DNA of 64,000 nt from Kitasatospora phosalacinea (GCF_000717185.1 NZ_JNYE01000015.1:1-64000), one strand, 5' to 3'. Shown: positions 10,373 through 18,844, counted from the first letter of the stretch. The notes: generated by a model not told the origin, from the sequence alone. Numbers and translations are program-made.

Positions 10373-11316
10373 ACGACGACGCCTGGGCCCCGGACGACGA
10401 CCTGCGCGCGGCAGCCGCCCTGCTGTCCGCCGCCGACCCCGCCCGCCGGGCCGCCGGGTACCACCGGCTGGCGGCGCGCACCGCGCCCGGGGAGGACGCG
10501 CTGCGGGCCTGGGCGGTCGACGCGGTGCTGCCCCGGGCGGGGCGGGAGCCGGACGGGCCCGCGCTGTCCGCGCTGGTGGACGTGCTGGGGGCGGCGCAGG
10601 ACGAACGGGCGCTGCCGGTGCTGCTGGAGCTGGCCGCCCACCCGGACGGGGCCGTCCGCCTCGCGGTGGCGAAGGCGCTGCCGTTCGTCGGCGAGCCCGT
10701 CCAGGACTCGCCCCGGGTGCGCGCCCTGCTGGCGCTGAGCCGGGACGCGGCGCCGGCGGTGCGGGACGCGGCGGTGTTCGGGCTCGGCACCCTGGACGAG
10801 GCGTACGGCCCGGCGGTGCGGGCCGCGCTGCGCGAGCGGCTGGACGACGAGGACGAGGAGGTCGCGGAGGAGGCGGTGCGCGGCCTGGCCCGCCGTCAGG
10901 ACGCCTCGGTGCTGCCCCGGCTGATCGACCTGCTGGAGACGTACGCGGAGCCGCACCCGCTGACGCTGTCCGCCGCCGCGGTTCTCGGCCGTCCCGAACT
11001 GCTGCCGGTGCTGGCCGAGTTGGCGGCGGAGCGGCCGGAGGACCGGCGGATCGCGGCGGCCCTGGACGCCTGCGACCCGGCCCGGCGCGAGGAGCGTTCC
11101 GCGCTGGCCTGGCGGCTGCTGGAGGAACTGGCCGTCCGGCGCCCCGACCTGGACGCCGCGCTGGCCTGGGACCGCTTCTCCACCGACCTGGAGCTGAGGG
11201 TCCACCACCCCACCGAGCCGGGCGGCTACCTCCTGGACGCCCTGCTGCGCCACGCCGGGCACGACCCGTCCGGGGCGGCCGAACTGGTCGACGCCGACTT
11301 CCCTCCGGTGCGCTGA
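10369..11316 (+). CDS. HEAT-repeat protein
   Basis: A 315-residue helical-repeat protein starting at a GTG that overlaps the stop of the preceding dehydrogenase. Repeating units of about 30 residues alternate Leu/Ala-rich helices with Pro/Asp turns, for example DERALPVLLELAAHPDGAVRLAVAKALP and the following unit SPRVRALLALSRDAAPAVRDAAVFGLG. No signal peptide or membrane segment is present, so it is probably a cytosolic scaffold. Coupling to the Fe-S dehydrogenase suggests it may help assemble or hold that enzyme, but this is inference. It converges on the LLM oxidoreductase gene with only 7 bp between. Confidence 0.85.
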   Translation: MNDDAWAPDDDLRAAAALLSAADPARRAAGYHRLAARTAPGEDALRAWAVDAVLPRAGREPDGPALSALVDVLGAAQDERALPVLLELAAHPDGAVRLAVAKALPFVGEPVQDSPRVRALLALSRDAAPAVRDAAVFGLGTLDEAYGPAVRAALRERLDDEDEEVAEEAVRGLARRQDASVLPRLIDLLETYAEPHPLTLSAAAVLGRPELLPVLAELAAERPEDRRIAAALDACDPARREERSALAWRLLEELAVRRPDLDAALAWDRFSTDLELRVHHPTEPGGYLLDALLRHAGHDPSGAAELVDADFPPVR

Positions 11317-11323
11317 ACGCGCG

Positions 11324-12244
11324 TCACTCCCCCCGCAGCGGCCGGACGATCTCCTCCACCAGCCACGTGGCGACGCCCGGCGGGTAGGGCGCGCGCAGGC
11401 TGAGCACCAGGTGGGTGAAGCCCGCGGCGATCAGCTCGGCGAGCACGGCCCGGTCCCGGGCCGGGTCCTGGTAGGAGACGATGTACTGCACGGAGCGGGT
11501 GAGCGTCGCGGGGTCGCGGCCGATCGCGGCGCAGTGCGCGTCCAGCACGCGGGCGCGTTCGGCGACGGTGGCGACGCCGTTGTGCGGCGGGCCGGGCACG
11601 TTCCAGATGTCGGCCCGTTCGGCGACCAGGCGCAGCAGTCTCGTCCCCCAGCCGCCGATCAGGATCGGCGGGCCGGGGCGCTGCACCGGGCCCGGCCGAT
11701 TGTGGTTGCCGGTCAGGGTGGTCCAGCGCCCGGCGTAGTCGAACGCCTCGCCGCTCCACATGCCGCGCAGCACCTCGATCGTCTCGGCGAGCCGGGCGAT
11801 GCCCTCGCCGGGCGGCACCAGGCTCAGCCCGTAGCCGGCGTACTCGGCGACGGCGGGGTTCTCGCCCGCGATGCCGCCCGCGCCGGCGGGCTGGTGGGTG
11901 CCGCCGACGCCGAGGCCCATGACGAGCCGTCCGCCGGAGAGCACGTCGACGGTGGTGGCCATCTTGCCGAGCAGCGCGGGGTGGCGCAGCGGGTTGGCGG
12001 TGACCAGCAGGCCGAGCCGCAGCCGCCGGGTGCGGGCGGCGAGCGCGCTGAGCAGCGTCCAGCCCTCCAGGACGTCGCCGTCCTTGGGGCCGGCCAGGGG
12101 CATCAGGTGGTCCCAGAGCCAGGCGTCGGCGAGTTCGGGGAGTTCGTCGGCCTCCTCCCAGACCCGCAGGATCTCGGGGTAACTGACGCGCATGGGTGTG
12201 GTCTTGACGCCGAACGTGACGTCCGGCGGGGTGAGTCGGTCCAT
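11324..12244 (-). CDS. LLM class (F420/FMN-dependent) oxidoreductase
   Basis: A 306-residue TIM-barrel oxidoreductase of the luciferase-like superfamily. Family traits include the N-terminal DVTFGVKT strand, LRLGLLVTANPLRHPALLGKMATTVDVLSGGRLVMGLGVG in the middle, and PPILIGGWG before the C-terminal part. In actinobacteria such proteins usually use coenzyme F420. It is transcribed divergently from a MarR regulator across an 80-bp gap containing a palindrome, so that regulator probably controls it. The substrate is unknown. Confidence 0.88.
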   Translation of the reverse strand: MDRLTPPDVTFGVKTTPMRVSYPEILRVWEEADELPELADAWLWDHLMPLAGPKDGDVLEGWTLLSALAARTRRLRLGLLVTANPLRHPALLGKMATTVDVLSGGRLVMGLGVGGTHQPAGAGGIAGENPAVAEYAGYGLSLVPPGEGIARLAETIEVLRGMWSGEAFDYAGRWTTLTGNHNRPGPVQRPGPPILIGGWGTRLLRLVAERADIWNVPGPPHNGVATVAERARVLDAHCAAIGRDPATLTRSVQYIVSYQDPARDRAVLAELIAAGFTHLVLSLRAPYPPGVATWLVEEIVRPLRGE

Positions 12245-12265
12245 GTTCCGTCAGCGTAGCCGATC

Positions 12266-12280
12266 GTCAGTGCTGCTGAC
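12266..12280. promoter_or_regulatory. GTCAG-N5-CTGAC operator between LLM oxidoreductase and MarR gene
   Basis: GTCAG TGCTG CTGAC has perfect 5-bp arms and lies midway in the 80-bp divergent gap; further CATCAG copies follow at 12281 and 12297. The spacing suits a MarR dimer. It lies about 45 bp upstream of the regulator, which looks leaderless with a TATCCT box at 12313-12318. Confidence 0.5.
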
Positions 12281-12324
12281 CATCAGCGCCCCTGAACATC
12301 AGCGGCCCCGGCTATCCTCGCCCC

Positions 12325-12795
12325 ATGACGAGCGACGCCCGCCCCGAGCAACTCACCGACCGGCTCGGCTACCTGCTCAAGCACGCCCACCTGCGCTACG
12401 CCGAAGCCTCGGCCCGGGCACTCGCCCCGCTCGGCACGGACGGGCGCGAACTGGCCGTGCTCGCCGTGCTCGCCTCCGACGTCCCGCTCTCCCAGCAGGA
12501 GGCCGCCGGGCGGCTGGGCGTGGACCGCACCACGATGGTCGCCCTGGTCGACGCCCTGGAGGCGAAGTCGCTGGCCGAACGCGTCCGCAGCCCCGCCGAC
12601 CGCCGCAAGAACATCGTCCGACTCACCGACGCGGGGCGGCAGTTGCTCGGCCGGGCGGAGGACGTCCGGCTGCGCACCGAACGGGAGTTCCTGGCCGCCC
12701 TCCCCGCCCCCGACGCGGACGCCCTGCTCGCCACCCTGCGCGTCCTCGCCACCGGAGCGGCCGGAGCCACCGGAGCCGACGACCGGAACTCCTGA
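12325..12795 (+). CDS. MarR family transcriptional regulator
   Basis: A 156-residue winged-helix regulator. The MarR core is clear: GRELAVLAVLASDVPLSQQEAAGRLGVDRTTMVALVDALEAKSLAERVRSPADRRKN, i.e. recognition helix then DRR wing, then LTDAGRQLL. The ATG at 12325 has no ribosome-binding site but lies 6 bases after TATCCT, a good -10 box, so the mRNA is probably leaderless. Divergent from the LLM oxidoreductase, with a palindrome between; it probably represses itself and that gene in response to a small ligand. Confidence 0.92.
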   Translation: MTSDARPEQLTDRLGYLLKHAHLRYAEASARALAPLGTDGRELAVLAVLASDVPLSQQEAAGRLGVDRTTMVALVDALEAKSLAERVRSPADRRKNIVRLTDAGRQLLGRAEDVRLRTEREFLAALPAPDADALLATLRVLATGAAGATGADDRNS

Positions 12796-12943
12796 AGCGG
12801 GCGGGCGGGCGGGCGCGCGCCGCGGTGCGCCACCGCACACCCCGGCGCACTTCCGCACGCCCGGCGGCCGAGGGATGGCGGGGTGTTTCGCCGGGAATGC
12901 CCCGGGTCGCCCCTGCCCCACCGCACCGCCGGAGCGTGACCGA

Positions 12944-13666
12944 GTGACCACCCCGCCGTCCGACCCGTCCCCGGCCGCCGCCTCCTCCTCGGCGCCCGTC
13001 GTCTTCGACGCCCCGTTCTCGGACCGCTCGCAGTGGGCCGCCGGGGTCACCTCCGCGTACCCGCCGGGCGGGCGCAACACCGGCGACAACAAGCTCGACC
13101 ACCTGGCGGCCGGCTACGGCCCGGACGGGGACAGGTTCACCGCGCTGCGGGAGAACGCGGGCAGTTGGCGCACCCCGCTGGTGACGACCGAGGGCACGGC
13201 GGGCGGCTTCGAACTGCGCCCCGGCGACCGGCTGGAGGCCCGCTGCCAGGTGACGGCCGACCAGGGCGCCTGGCCCGCGATCTGGACCTGGGGGCGGGAC
13301 GCCGCGCCCGGGCGGCCGCAGCCCGGCCACGGGGAGGTGGACGTGCTGGAGTACCACGACGACCACCCGCGGATGCTGGAGCTGAGCAACCACGTCCGCC
13401 CCGGCGACCCGGCCTACCTGGACGGGCTGGTGACGCCGGGCCGCTGGTTCGCCGTCGCCTGCACCTTCGGCGCCGACTCGGTGCGCTGGGAGCTGGACGG
13501 CCGCGAGGTGTACGCCGACGGCCGGGGCGTCGGCCCCGACTGGCGGGCCTGGATCATCGTCAACCTGTCGGTGGCGGGCGGCCGTTACGGCCACCGCCGA
13601 CCGCGCGCGAACGCCCGCCGGCTGTCCTGGCGCTGCCGCGGCCTGACCGTCCGCCGCCCGAACTGA
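12944..13666 (+). CDS. GH16-like glycoside hydrolase without signal peptide
   Basis: A 240-residue beta-jellyroll protein. GAWPAIWTWG (about 108-117) and GEVDVLEYH (130-138) reproduce the GH16 active-site pattern ExDxxE (Glu131, Asp133, Glu136), used to cleave beta-1,3 or beta-1,3/1,4-glucans. The GTG at 12944 follows a GGAG 10 bases upstream. Unlike most GH16 enzymes no signal peptide is seen in this frame, even when extended to the upstream ATG at 12875. It may act inside the cell, use another export route, or have lost export. No sugar-uptake genes adjoin it. Confidence 0.75.
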   Translation: MTTPPSDPSPAAASSSAPVVFDAPFSDRSQWAAGVTSAYPPGGRNTGDNKLDHLAAGYGPDGDRFTALRENAGSWRTPLVTTEGTAGGFELRPGDRLEARCQVTADQGAWPAIWTWGRDAAPGRPQPGHGEVDVLEYHDDHPRMLELSNHVRPGDPAYLDGLVTPGRWFAVACTFGADSVRWELDGREVYADGRGVGPDWRAWIIVNLSVAGGRYGHRRPRANARRLSWRCRGLTVRRPN

Positions 13667-13851
13667 CTCCGCCCGCCCCGAATGCCCGCCCCGAACGCCC
13701 GCACCGCCCCCGACCGCCCCGACCACCCCGGTCGAACGGCGGACCGGAGGTGCCCGAACAGGCAGCATCGGCGGTGTGCAGGGCAGCCACGGCGGAAGAT
13801 CGCGTTCTGCGGCGGAAAGCCCCCTACGGTCCTCATGACCGGTCCGGACCG

Positions 13852-13881
13852 ATCCGTGACCATCCGTGACCATCCGTGAGG
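13852..13881. repeat. Three tandem 10-bp repeats overlapping the RBS of the DUF6299 gene
   Basis: The unit ATCCGTGACC occurs three times in a row, the last as ATCCGTGAGG, which forms part of the ribosome-binding site of the following gene. Such direct repeats could be regulator sites; the 10-base period is close to one helical turn. Confidence 0.6.
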
Positions 13882-13892
13882 AGAGACCCACC

Positions 13893-14339
13893 ATGCGACG
13901 CTCCACCGCTGCCGTGCTGTCCACCGCCCTGTCCGCCACCCTGCTGTCCGGCCTCTGGGCCGCCTCGTCGGCCCAGGCGACCGTCCTGGGGACGACGACC
14001 GACACCGTCACCGCGACGCTGACCCTCGACCCCACCGGCACCGTCGACGCCAACGGGTACGTGACCATCTCGGGCACCTACCGCTGCTCGCCGCTCCCCG
14101 TCGGAATCGGCCTCCTCACCAGCACGCTCGGCATGTACCAGGGCCCCACCTGCGACGGCGCCGAGCACACCTTCGTCGACCGGAGGCGGCCCGCCCGGGA
14201 ACAGCTCTACACCGTCGGTCCGGTCGACGTCACCGCCAACGTGGCCTGGATGCGGCAGGGGAGCTACCCGGTCATCCTCCAGACCACCGTCGTCGCGAGC
14301 GACACCCGGACCGTCGACCTCCAGGCCGCCGCGGGCTGA
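13893..14339 (+). CDS. Secreted DUF6299 domain protein
   Basis: A 148-residue exported protein of unknown function. The ATG at 13893 follows GAGGAGA. A signal peptide spans about 1-29 (RR at the start, hydrophobic VLSTALSATLLSGLWA, then SAQA). The mature part begins with TATLTLDPTGTVDANGYVTISGTYRC, a pattern typical of DUF6299, with a likely disulfide between the Cys of YRCSP and that of PTCDG. It converges on asnB across a perfect terminator hairpin. Confidence 0.85.
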   Translation: MRRSTAAVLSTALSATLLSGLWAASSAQATVLGTTTDTVTATLTLDPTGTVDANGYVTISGTYRCSPLPVGIGLLTSTLGMYQGPTCDGAEHTFVDRRRPAREQLYTVGPVDVTANVAWMRQGSYPVILQTTVVASDTRTVDLQAAAG

Positions 14340-14348
14340 CGCGCCGTC

Positions 14349-14392
14349 GGCCCTGCGGCCGGGCGGATCCGCACCCGCCCGGCCGCAGGGCC
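14349..14392. terminator. Perfect 18-bp-stem bidirectional terminator
   Basis: Arms 14349-14366 (GGCCCTGCGGCCGGGCGG) and 14375-14392 pair perfectly around an 8-base loop. It lies between the stops of two convergent genes (DUF6299 and asnB), so it probably ends both transcripts. No T-tract follows, as is usual in these genomes. Confidence 0.85.
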
Positions 14393-14397
14393 GGCCC

Positions 14398-16251
14398 CTA
14401 CAGCTCCAGCGACACCTGGTAGTGGCGCAGCCAGCCGTCCAGCAACAGCACCACCTCCCCGGCGTTGCGCAGGTCCGCGCCGGGCGCGTCGGCGACGGCG
14501 CCGCCCGCCGCGGTGAGGTCGAGCAGGTCGCGGACGGGTGCGTCGCGGTCGGCCAGCAGTTCGCGCAGTTCGGTGCGCAGCGCCTCGGCGTAGCGCGGGT
14601 CCTGGGTGGAGGGGTAGGGGCTCTTGACCCGCTGGGCGACGGCCTCGGGCAGCACGTCGCGGGCGGCGGCGCGCAGCAGGGACTTCTCCCGGCCGTCGAA
14701 GTTCTTCATCGCCCAGGGGGTGTTGAAGACGTACTGCACCAGGCGATGGTCGCAGAACGGGACGCGGACCTCCAGGCCGACGGCCATCGAGGTGCGGTCC
14801 TTGCGGTCGAGCAGCGTCTGCACGAAGCGGGTCAGGTGCAGGTGGCCGACCTCGCGCATCCGGCGCTCGTGGCCGCTCTCCCCGGCCAGCCGGGGGACTT
14901 CGGCGAGCGCCTGGCGGTAGCGGGCGTCCCGGTAGCCGGGGAGGTCGAGCTTGGCGAGCAGGCCGGGGGCGAGCAGGGAGTGCGGGCCGAGCCGGGCGGC
15001 GGTGCCGGTGAAGCCCTTGGCGAGGGCGTACATCCAGGGGAAGCCGTCGTGGGCGACGGCGGCCGGTTCGTGGAACCACGAGTAGCCGCCGAACACCTCG
15101 TCGGCGGACTCGCCGGACAGCGCGACGGTGGACTGCTCGCGGACGGCCTTGAACAGCAGGTACAGCGAGGTGTCGCCCTCGCCGAGGCCGGTCGGCAGGT
15201 CGCGGGCGGTCAGCACGGCGTCGCGGTTGCGGCGGTCCATCAGGTCGGCGGTGTCGAGCACGATGTCGCGGTGCGCGGAGCCGACGTGCGCGGCGAGGGC
15301 GTGCGCGTACGGGCCGTCCGGGGTGCCGCGCAGTCCGTCGGGGGTGAAGTTCTCGGCCTGGCCGGTGAAGTCGACGGCGAAGGAGCGCACCGGGCCCTGC
15401 CCGGCGGCGGCCAGGCCGCGGGCGGCGAGGGCGGTGATCACCGAGGAGTCGAGGCCGCCGGAGAGCAGGGTGCACAGCGGGACGTCGGCGATCAGCTGGC
15501 GGGCGACGATGTCGTCGAGCAGTTCGCGGACGGTGGCGACGGTGGTGGGCAGGTCGTCGGTGTGCTCGTGCGACTCCAGCGCCCAGTAGCGGCGTTCGGT
15601 ACGGCCGCCGCGGCGCACCCGCAGGGTGTGGCCGGGCTTGAGCTCGTGCATGCCGCGGTAGACGGCGTGGCCGGGGGTCTTGGTGAAGGAGAGCAGTTCG
15701 GCCAGGCCCTCGGCGTCGACGGCGGCGTGCGCCTCGGGGTGGGCGAGGATCGCCTTGGGCTCGGAGCCGAACAGCACGCCGTCGGCGGTGGGCCAGTAGT
15801 AGAGCGGTTTGACGCCCATCCGGTCGCGCACCAGCAGGAGTTCCTCGCCGCGCGGGTCCCAGAGCGCGAAGGCGTACATGCCGTTGAGGCGCTCGGTGAA
15901 CGCCTCGCCCCACTCCAGGTAGGCGTGCAGGACGACCTCGGTGTCGCTGCCGGTGCGGAAGGCGTGGCCGCGGGAGCGCAGTTCGGCGCGCAGTTCGCGG
16001 TAGTTGTAGATCTCGCCGCTGTAGGTGGTGACCAGCACGGTGCGGCCGTCGTGCTCGGCGGCCATCGGCTGGCGGCCGCCGTCGAGGTCGATGACGGCGA
16101 GGCGCCGGTGGCCGAGGGCGACGTGGGTGTCCAGCCAGGCGCCCGCGGCGTCGGGGCCCCGGCAGGCCATGGTGGCGGTCATCGCGGCGAGGGTGGCGTG
16201 CTCCGTGCTCAGGTCCCGGTCGAACGAGACCCATCCGGTGATCCCGCACAT
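14398..16251 (-). CDS. asnB: Asparagine synthase (glutamine-hydrolysing)
   Basis: A 617-residue AsnB-type enzyme making asparagine from aspartate, ATP and glutamine. The start MCGITGW places the class II amidotransferase nucleophile at Cys2 after Met removal, fixing the ATG at 16251; AGGAAGG lies further upstream. The glutaminase domain fills about 1-200 and the synthetase domain contains the PPi-loop SGGLDSS near residue 263, followed by SFAVDFTGQAENF. Related AsnB-like proteins also amidate natural products or cell-wall precursors. Its upstream region has an ACCAA-GTG-TTGGT palindrome. Confidence 0.93.
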   Translation of the reverse strand: MCGITGWVSFDRDLSTEHATLAAMTATMACRGPDAAGAWLDTHVALGHRRLAVIDLDGGRQPMAAEHDGRTVLVTTYSGEIYNYRELRAELRSRGHAFRTGSDTEVVLHAYLEWGEAFTERLNGMYAFALWDPRGEELLLVRDRMGVKPLYYWPTADGVLFGSEPKAILAHPEAHAAVDAEGLAELLSFTKTPGHAVYRGMHELKPGHTLRVRRGGRTERRYWALESHEHTDDLPTTVATVRELLDDIVARQLIADVPLCTLLSGGLDSSVITALAARGLAAAGQGPVRSFAVDFTGQAENFTPDGLRGTPDGPYAHALAAHVGSAHRDIVLDTADLMDRRNRDAVLTARDLPTGLGEGDTSLYLLFKAVREQSTVALSGESADEVFGGYSWFHEPAAVAHDGFPWMYALAKGFTGTAARLGPHSLLAPGLLAKLDLPGYRDARYRQALAEVPRLAGESGHERRMREVGHLHLTRFVQTLLDRKDRTSMAVGLEVRVPFCDHRLVQYVFNTPWAMKNFDGREKSLLRAAARDVLPEAVAQRVKSPYPSTQDPRYAEALRTELRELLADRDAPVRDLLDLTAAGGAVADAPGADLRNAGEVVLLLDGWLRHYQVSLEL

Positions 16252-16377
16252 GCGAGGTGTGGCCCTTCCTGCAGGAGGCCGGTGCCGCACCGCCCGGCGG
16301 TGGTGGTGAGGGGCGGGGCCGTCTCCCGTACGGCCGCACCGGCGCCACGACGCTAGGCGGGAAGGGTGCATTCGACA

Positions 16378-16390
16378 ACCAAGTGTTGGT
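16378..16390. promoter_or_regulatory. ACCAA-GTG-TTGGT palindrome upstream of asnB
   Basis: Perfect 5-bp arms around GTG, about 130 bp upstream of the asnB start codon on its promoter side, in an otherwise empty 306-bp stretch (16252-16557) full of proline-coding GC repeats. A candidate operator; the regulator is not known. Confidence 0.35.
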
Positions 16391-16557
16391 CATGTACGCA
16401 CAGTTCGGGCCATCCACCGCCACCGCCCCCACCTGCCGCCGCCCCCGCGCCGCCGCCGCCCGTCCGCCCCCGGATCTGTCCCGAACCCGCCCCCGCGCCG
16501 CGCCGCCGGGGGCACCCCTCTGTCGCGGCCGCCACCGTCCGATGGTGAACTGGGACG

Positions 16558-16764
16558 GTGAGCGACCAGCCCCGCAGCACCGAACCCCCGATCCCCGGCA
16601 CGGCCGTCGAACGCCGCCCGGCCCCCGTGGTCCGCTGCCGCCGCTGCCACCGCCCCCTGCACAGCCCCGAGTCCCGCTGGGAGAAGCTCGGCCGCCACTG
16701 CGCCGACGCCCCCGCCCCGACCCGGGTCTACGTCATCGACCAGGACCACCTGCCCGGCACCTGA
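16558..16764 (+). CDS. Small zinc-ribbon-like protein (DUF6011 type)
   Basis: A 68-residue protein with CRRCHRPLHSPESRWEKLGRHC (residues 27-48), a Cys-x2-Cys ... His/Cys arrangement seen in DUF6011 proteins, which are probably zinc-binding. The start is a GTG with only a weak GGGA upstream. No domain beyond the ribbon is present. Role unknown. Confidence 0.65.
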   Translation: MSDQPRSTEPPIPGTAVERRPAPVVRCRRCHRPLHSPESRWEKLGRHCADAPAPTRVYVIDQDHLPGT

Positions 16765-16802
16765 GCACCCCTCAGCCCGCCCGCCCGCTCCGGGCCGCGC
16801 GT

Positions 16803-16831
16803 GCCGCTGCCGCTGCCGCTGCCGCTGCCGC
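16803..16831. repeat. GCCGCT hexanucleotide repeat
   Basis: About 4.8 copies of GCCGCT in the 118-bp gap downstream of both the zinc-ribbon gene and cbiZ. It does not form an obvious hairpin. Probably slippage-prone simple sequence. Confidence 0.7.
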
Positions 16832-16882
16832 AACGATCCGAGTCCGGAGCCGGGTCCGGGTCCGGGGATGCCTGACGCCCGC

Positions 16883-17689
16883 TCACACCGGCGACGGTCC
16901 CACCCCCCGGTTCCCCTCCCCCGCCAGCACGTCGTCGCACGCGCAGCCGGGCAGCGTCGCCGGGTGGGTGGGCGGGCCGTCCCACCCGGCGCGGCGTTCG
17001 CGGTCGGTGCGGGCCCCGGCGAGGACGGCGCGGTGGACGGCCCGGGCGAGGCGGGAGCCCCAGTGCGAGCGGGGTCCGCCGAACGGCTCGGGCGCCTCGC
17101 CGGGGCGGGCGGTGCGGACGGCGACGCAGACCGCGTCGGAGGGCGTGCCCGAGCAGTCGTGGCCCGACTCCAGCAGGGCCTGGACCTTGGCCTCGGTGGC
17201 GGTGGTCAGCAGGTTGACCAGCCCGGCGTCGGAGACCGGCGCGGGGACGACCGCCAGGATGTTGATGGTGCCGGGCACGTACGCGGCCGGAGCGGGAACA
17301 GCCGGAGCGGGGGCGGGAACGGGGGCGGGAACGGCGGGGGCCGCGGCCCAGGTGGGGACGCCGATGCCGGTGGTGACGAGGGCGGTGACGCCGCCGTCCC
17401 CTGCCCAGGTGCAGGCGTCGACCTCGGCGGCCGTCATCAGGCCGGTGCCGGGGCCGGACAGGCCCTGCGCGGCGGCGAGTTCGGCCAGGTGCTCGGCCGG
17501 GTCCATCCGCCCGTACCCGGCCCGGACCTGCGCGTTGAGCACCCAGTGGCGCTCGCCGATCCCGCCGCCGAGGACGCCCGACCCGGCCATCCGCCAGCCC
17601 GGCCCGGCCCGCCACACCAGCAGGTGGCGGCACGCCCCGTCCTCGATCCGACCGGCCCGCTGGACCCTGACCGCCTGCTGCTCGTCCAT
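16883..17689 (-). CDS. cbiZ: Adenosylcobinamide amidohydrolase
   Basis: A 268-residue CbiZ-type enzyme that cleaves the aminopropanol side chain from adenosylcobinamide so the corrinoid re-enters cobalamin synthesis as cobyric acid. Family features are GGGIGERHWVLNAQV, MTAAEVDACTWAG, GVTALVTTGIGVPTWA, GTINILAVVPAPVSDAGLVNLLTTATEAKVQAL and SGTPSDAVCV. An Ala/Pro-rich linker of about 30 residues interrupts the middle. The ATG at 17689 starts the conserved part; upstream codons in the same frame look non-coding. No other cobalamin gene or recognisable cobalamin riboswitch lies in the window; it is divergent from a TetR gene 71 bp away. Confidence 0.88.
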   Translation of the reverse strand: MDEQQAVRVQRAGRIEDGACRHLLVWRAGPGWRMAGSGVLGGGIGERHWVLNAQVRAGYGRMDPAEHLAELAAAQGLSGPGTGLMTAAEVDACTWAGDGGVTALVTTGIGVPTWAAAPAVPAPVPAPAPAVPAPAAYVPGTINILAVVPAPVSDAGLVNLLTTATEAKVQALLESGHDCSGTPSDAVCVAVRTARPGEAPEPFGGPRSHWGSRLARAVHRAVLAGARTDRERRAGWDGPPTHPATLPGCACDDVLAGEGNRGVGPSPV

Positions 17690-17760
17690 GGTCCGACACC
17701 CAACCACACCGGCCCGGCCGGGATTCGCCCCGGCCCGACCGGATGCGGCAGAGTGGCGCC

Positions 17761-18495
17761 ATGACCCCGCAGCCCGCCGCGTCCGCCAGCCGTGCCGCCC
17801 GCACCCCGGCCGGCACCCCGGGCGCCCCGGGTACGCCGCCCGCACCGGCCGCACCGGCCGCCGGGGCCCGCCGCCGACCGGTGCAGCAGCGCAGCCAGGA
17901 ACGCTACGAGCGGCTGCTGGACGCCTGCGCGGGGCTGCTGGACGAGGTCGGGACGGCGGGGCTGACCACCAAGGAGGTGGCGCTGCGCGCGGAGGTGCCG
18001 ATCGGCACCCTGTACCAGTTCTTCGCGGGCAAGGAGGGCCTGCTGGCCGCCCTCGCCGAACGCAACCTGACCCGCTTCCTGGACGGCCTGGCCCGCCGGG
18101 TCGCGGCCGCCGACACCGGCACCACCGGCACCCCCGTCGGCGTGGCCGCCTTCACCGAGCACGCGGTGGACGAGTTCGTCGCCATGAAGCGCACCGTCCC
18201 CGGCTTCGGCCACCTGGACTTCGGCCTGGTCGACACCGTCCCCGCCGAGGTCGACGACCTGCACCTGCTCGACGCCGAACTCGACAACGCGGCGGTCGCG
18301 GCCCGGCTGCGCGCGATCGGCGGCGAACTGTTCGCCGCGCCCGGGTACGCGGTGGCCCTGCGGGTGGCTATGGAGTGCGCGGACGCGGTGCTGAAGCTGG
18401 CGTTCCGGGCCGACCCGGCGGGCGACCCGGCGCTGGTCGCCGAGTGCAAGCGGCTGCTGCACCGCTACCTCGCCGACCCCCCGCCCGCAGGCTGA
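17761..18495 (+). CDS. TetR family transcriptional regulator
   Basis: A 244-residue regulator with an Ala/Pro-rich N-terminal tail of about 40 residues and a TetR HTH: RYERLLDACAGLLDEVGTAGLTTKEVALRAEVPIGTLYQFFAGKEGLLAALAERN. The C-terminal ligand domain is typical in length. The ATG at 17761 is 71 bp from the divergent cbiZ start, so it may control cbiZ and itself. No perfect palindrome was seen in that gap. Ligand unknown. Confidence 0.9.
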   Translation: MTPQPAASASRAARTPAGTPGAPGTPPAPAAPAAGARRRPVQQRSQERYERLLDACAGLLDEVGTAGLTTKEVALRAEVPIGTLYQFFAGKEGLLAALAERNLTRFLDGLARRVAAADTGTTGTPVGVAAFTEHAVDEFVAMKRTVPGFGHLDFGLVDTVPAEVDDLHLLDAELDNAAVAARLRAIGGELFAAPGYAVALRVAMECADAVLKLAFRADPAGDPALVAECKRLLHRYLADPPPAG

Positions 18496-18514
18496 GCCCT
18501 CCCTGACCCGACTG

Positions 18515-18556
18515 CCCCCGGCTGCCCTCCCTGCCCCCGGCTGCCCTCCCTGCCCC
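18515..18556. repeat. About 20-bp tandem repeat between TetR and DUF1918 genes
   Basis: CTGCCCCCGGCTGCCCTCC is repeated head-to-tail in a pyrimidine-rich gap. No hairpin. Likely simple-sequence expansion. Confidence 0.5.
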
Positions 18557-18643
18557 CTGCCCGCTTTTGCGCCGTCCGGGTGCCCGCCGCACAGTGGAGG
18601 GGGAAGCTCGCAAGCCCTGTCCGTCCGCCCTCGGGAGTGTCCG

Positions 18644-18844
18644 ATGCAAGCCACGGTGGGTGACCACGTCCACATGTACAGCAGGTCGGTCGGCATGACC
18701 GACCGCAGGGGTGAGATCGTCGAGGTGCGCGGCACCGACGGCGAACCGCCGTACCTGGTCCGCTTCGAGGACGGCCACGCCGGCCTCGTCTACCCCGGCC
18801 CCGACTGCATCGTCGAGCACCGCCCCGGCGAGGAGCAGCGCTGA
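18644..18844 (+). CDS. DUF1918 domain protein
   Basis: A 66-residue protein matching DUF1918: MQATVGDHVHMYS, then GEIVEVRGTDGEPPYLVRFEDGHAGLVYPGPDCIVEH, a small SH3-like beta fold. CGGGAG precedes the ATG. Common, single-domain and cytosolic in streptomycetes, with unknown function. It lies 41 bp before the DedA gene and may share its transcript. Confidence 0.88.
   Translation: MQATVGDHVHMYSRSVGMTDRRGEIVEVRGTDGEPPYLVRFEDGHAGLVYPGPDCIVEHRPGEEQR

Noticed and set aside
17690..17760. Cobalamin riboswitch upstream of cbiZ
   Set aside because: The 71-bp gap is too short and the B12-box consensus is not seen.
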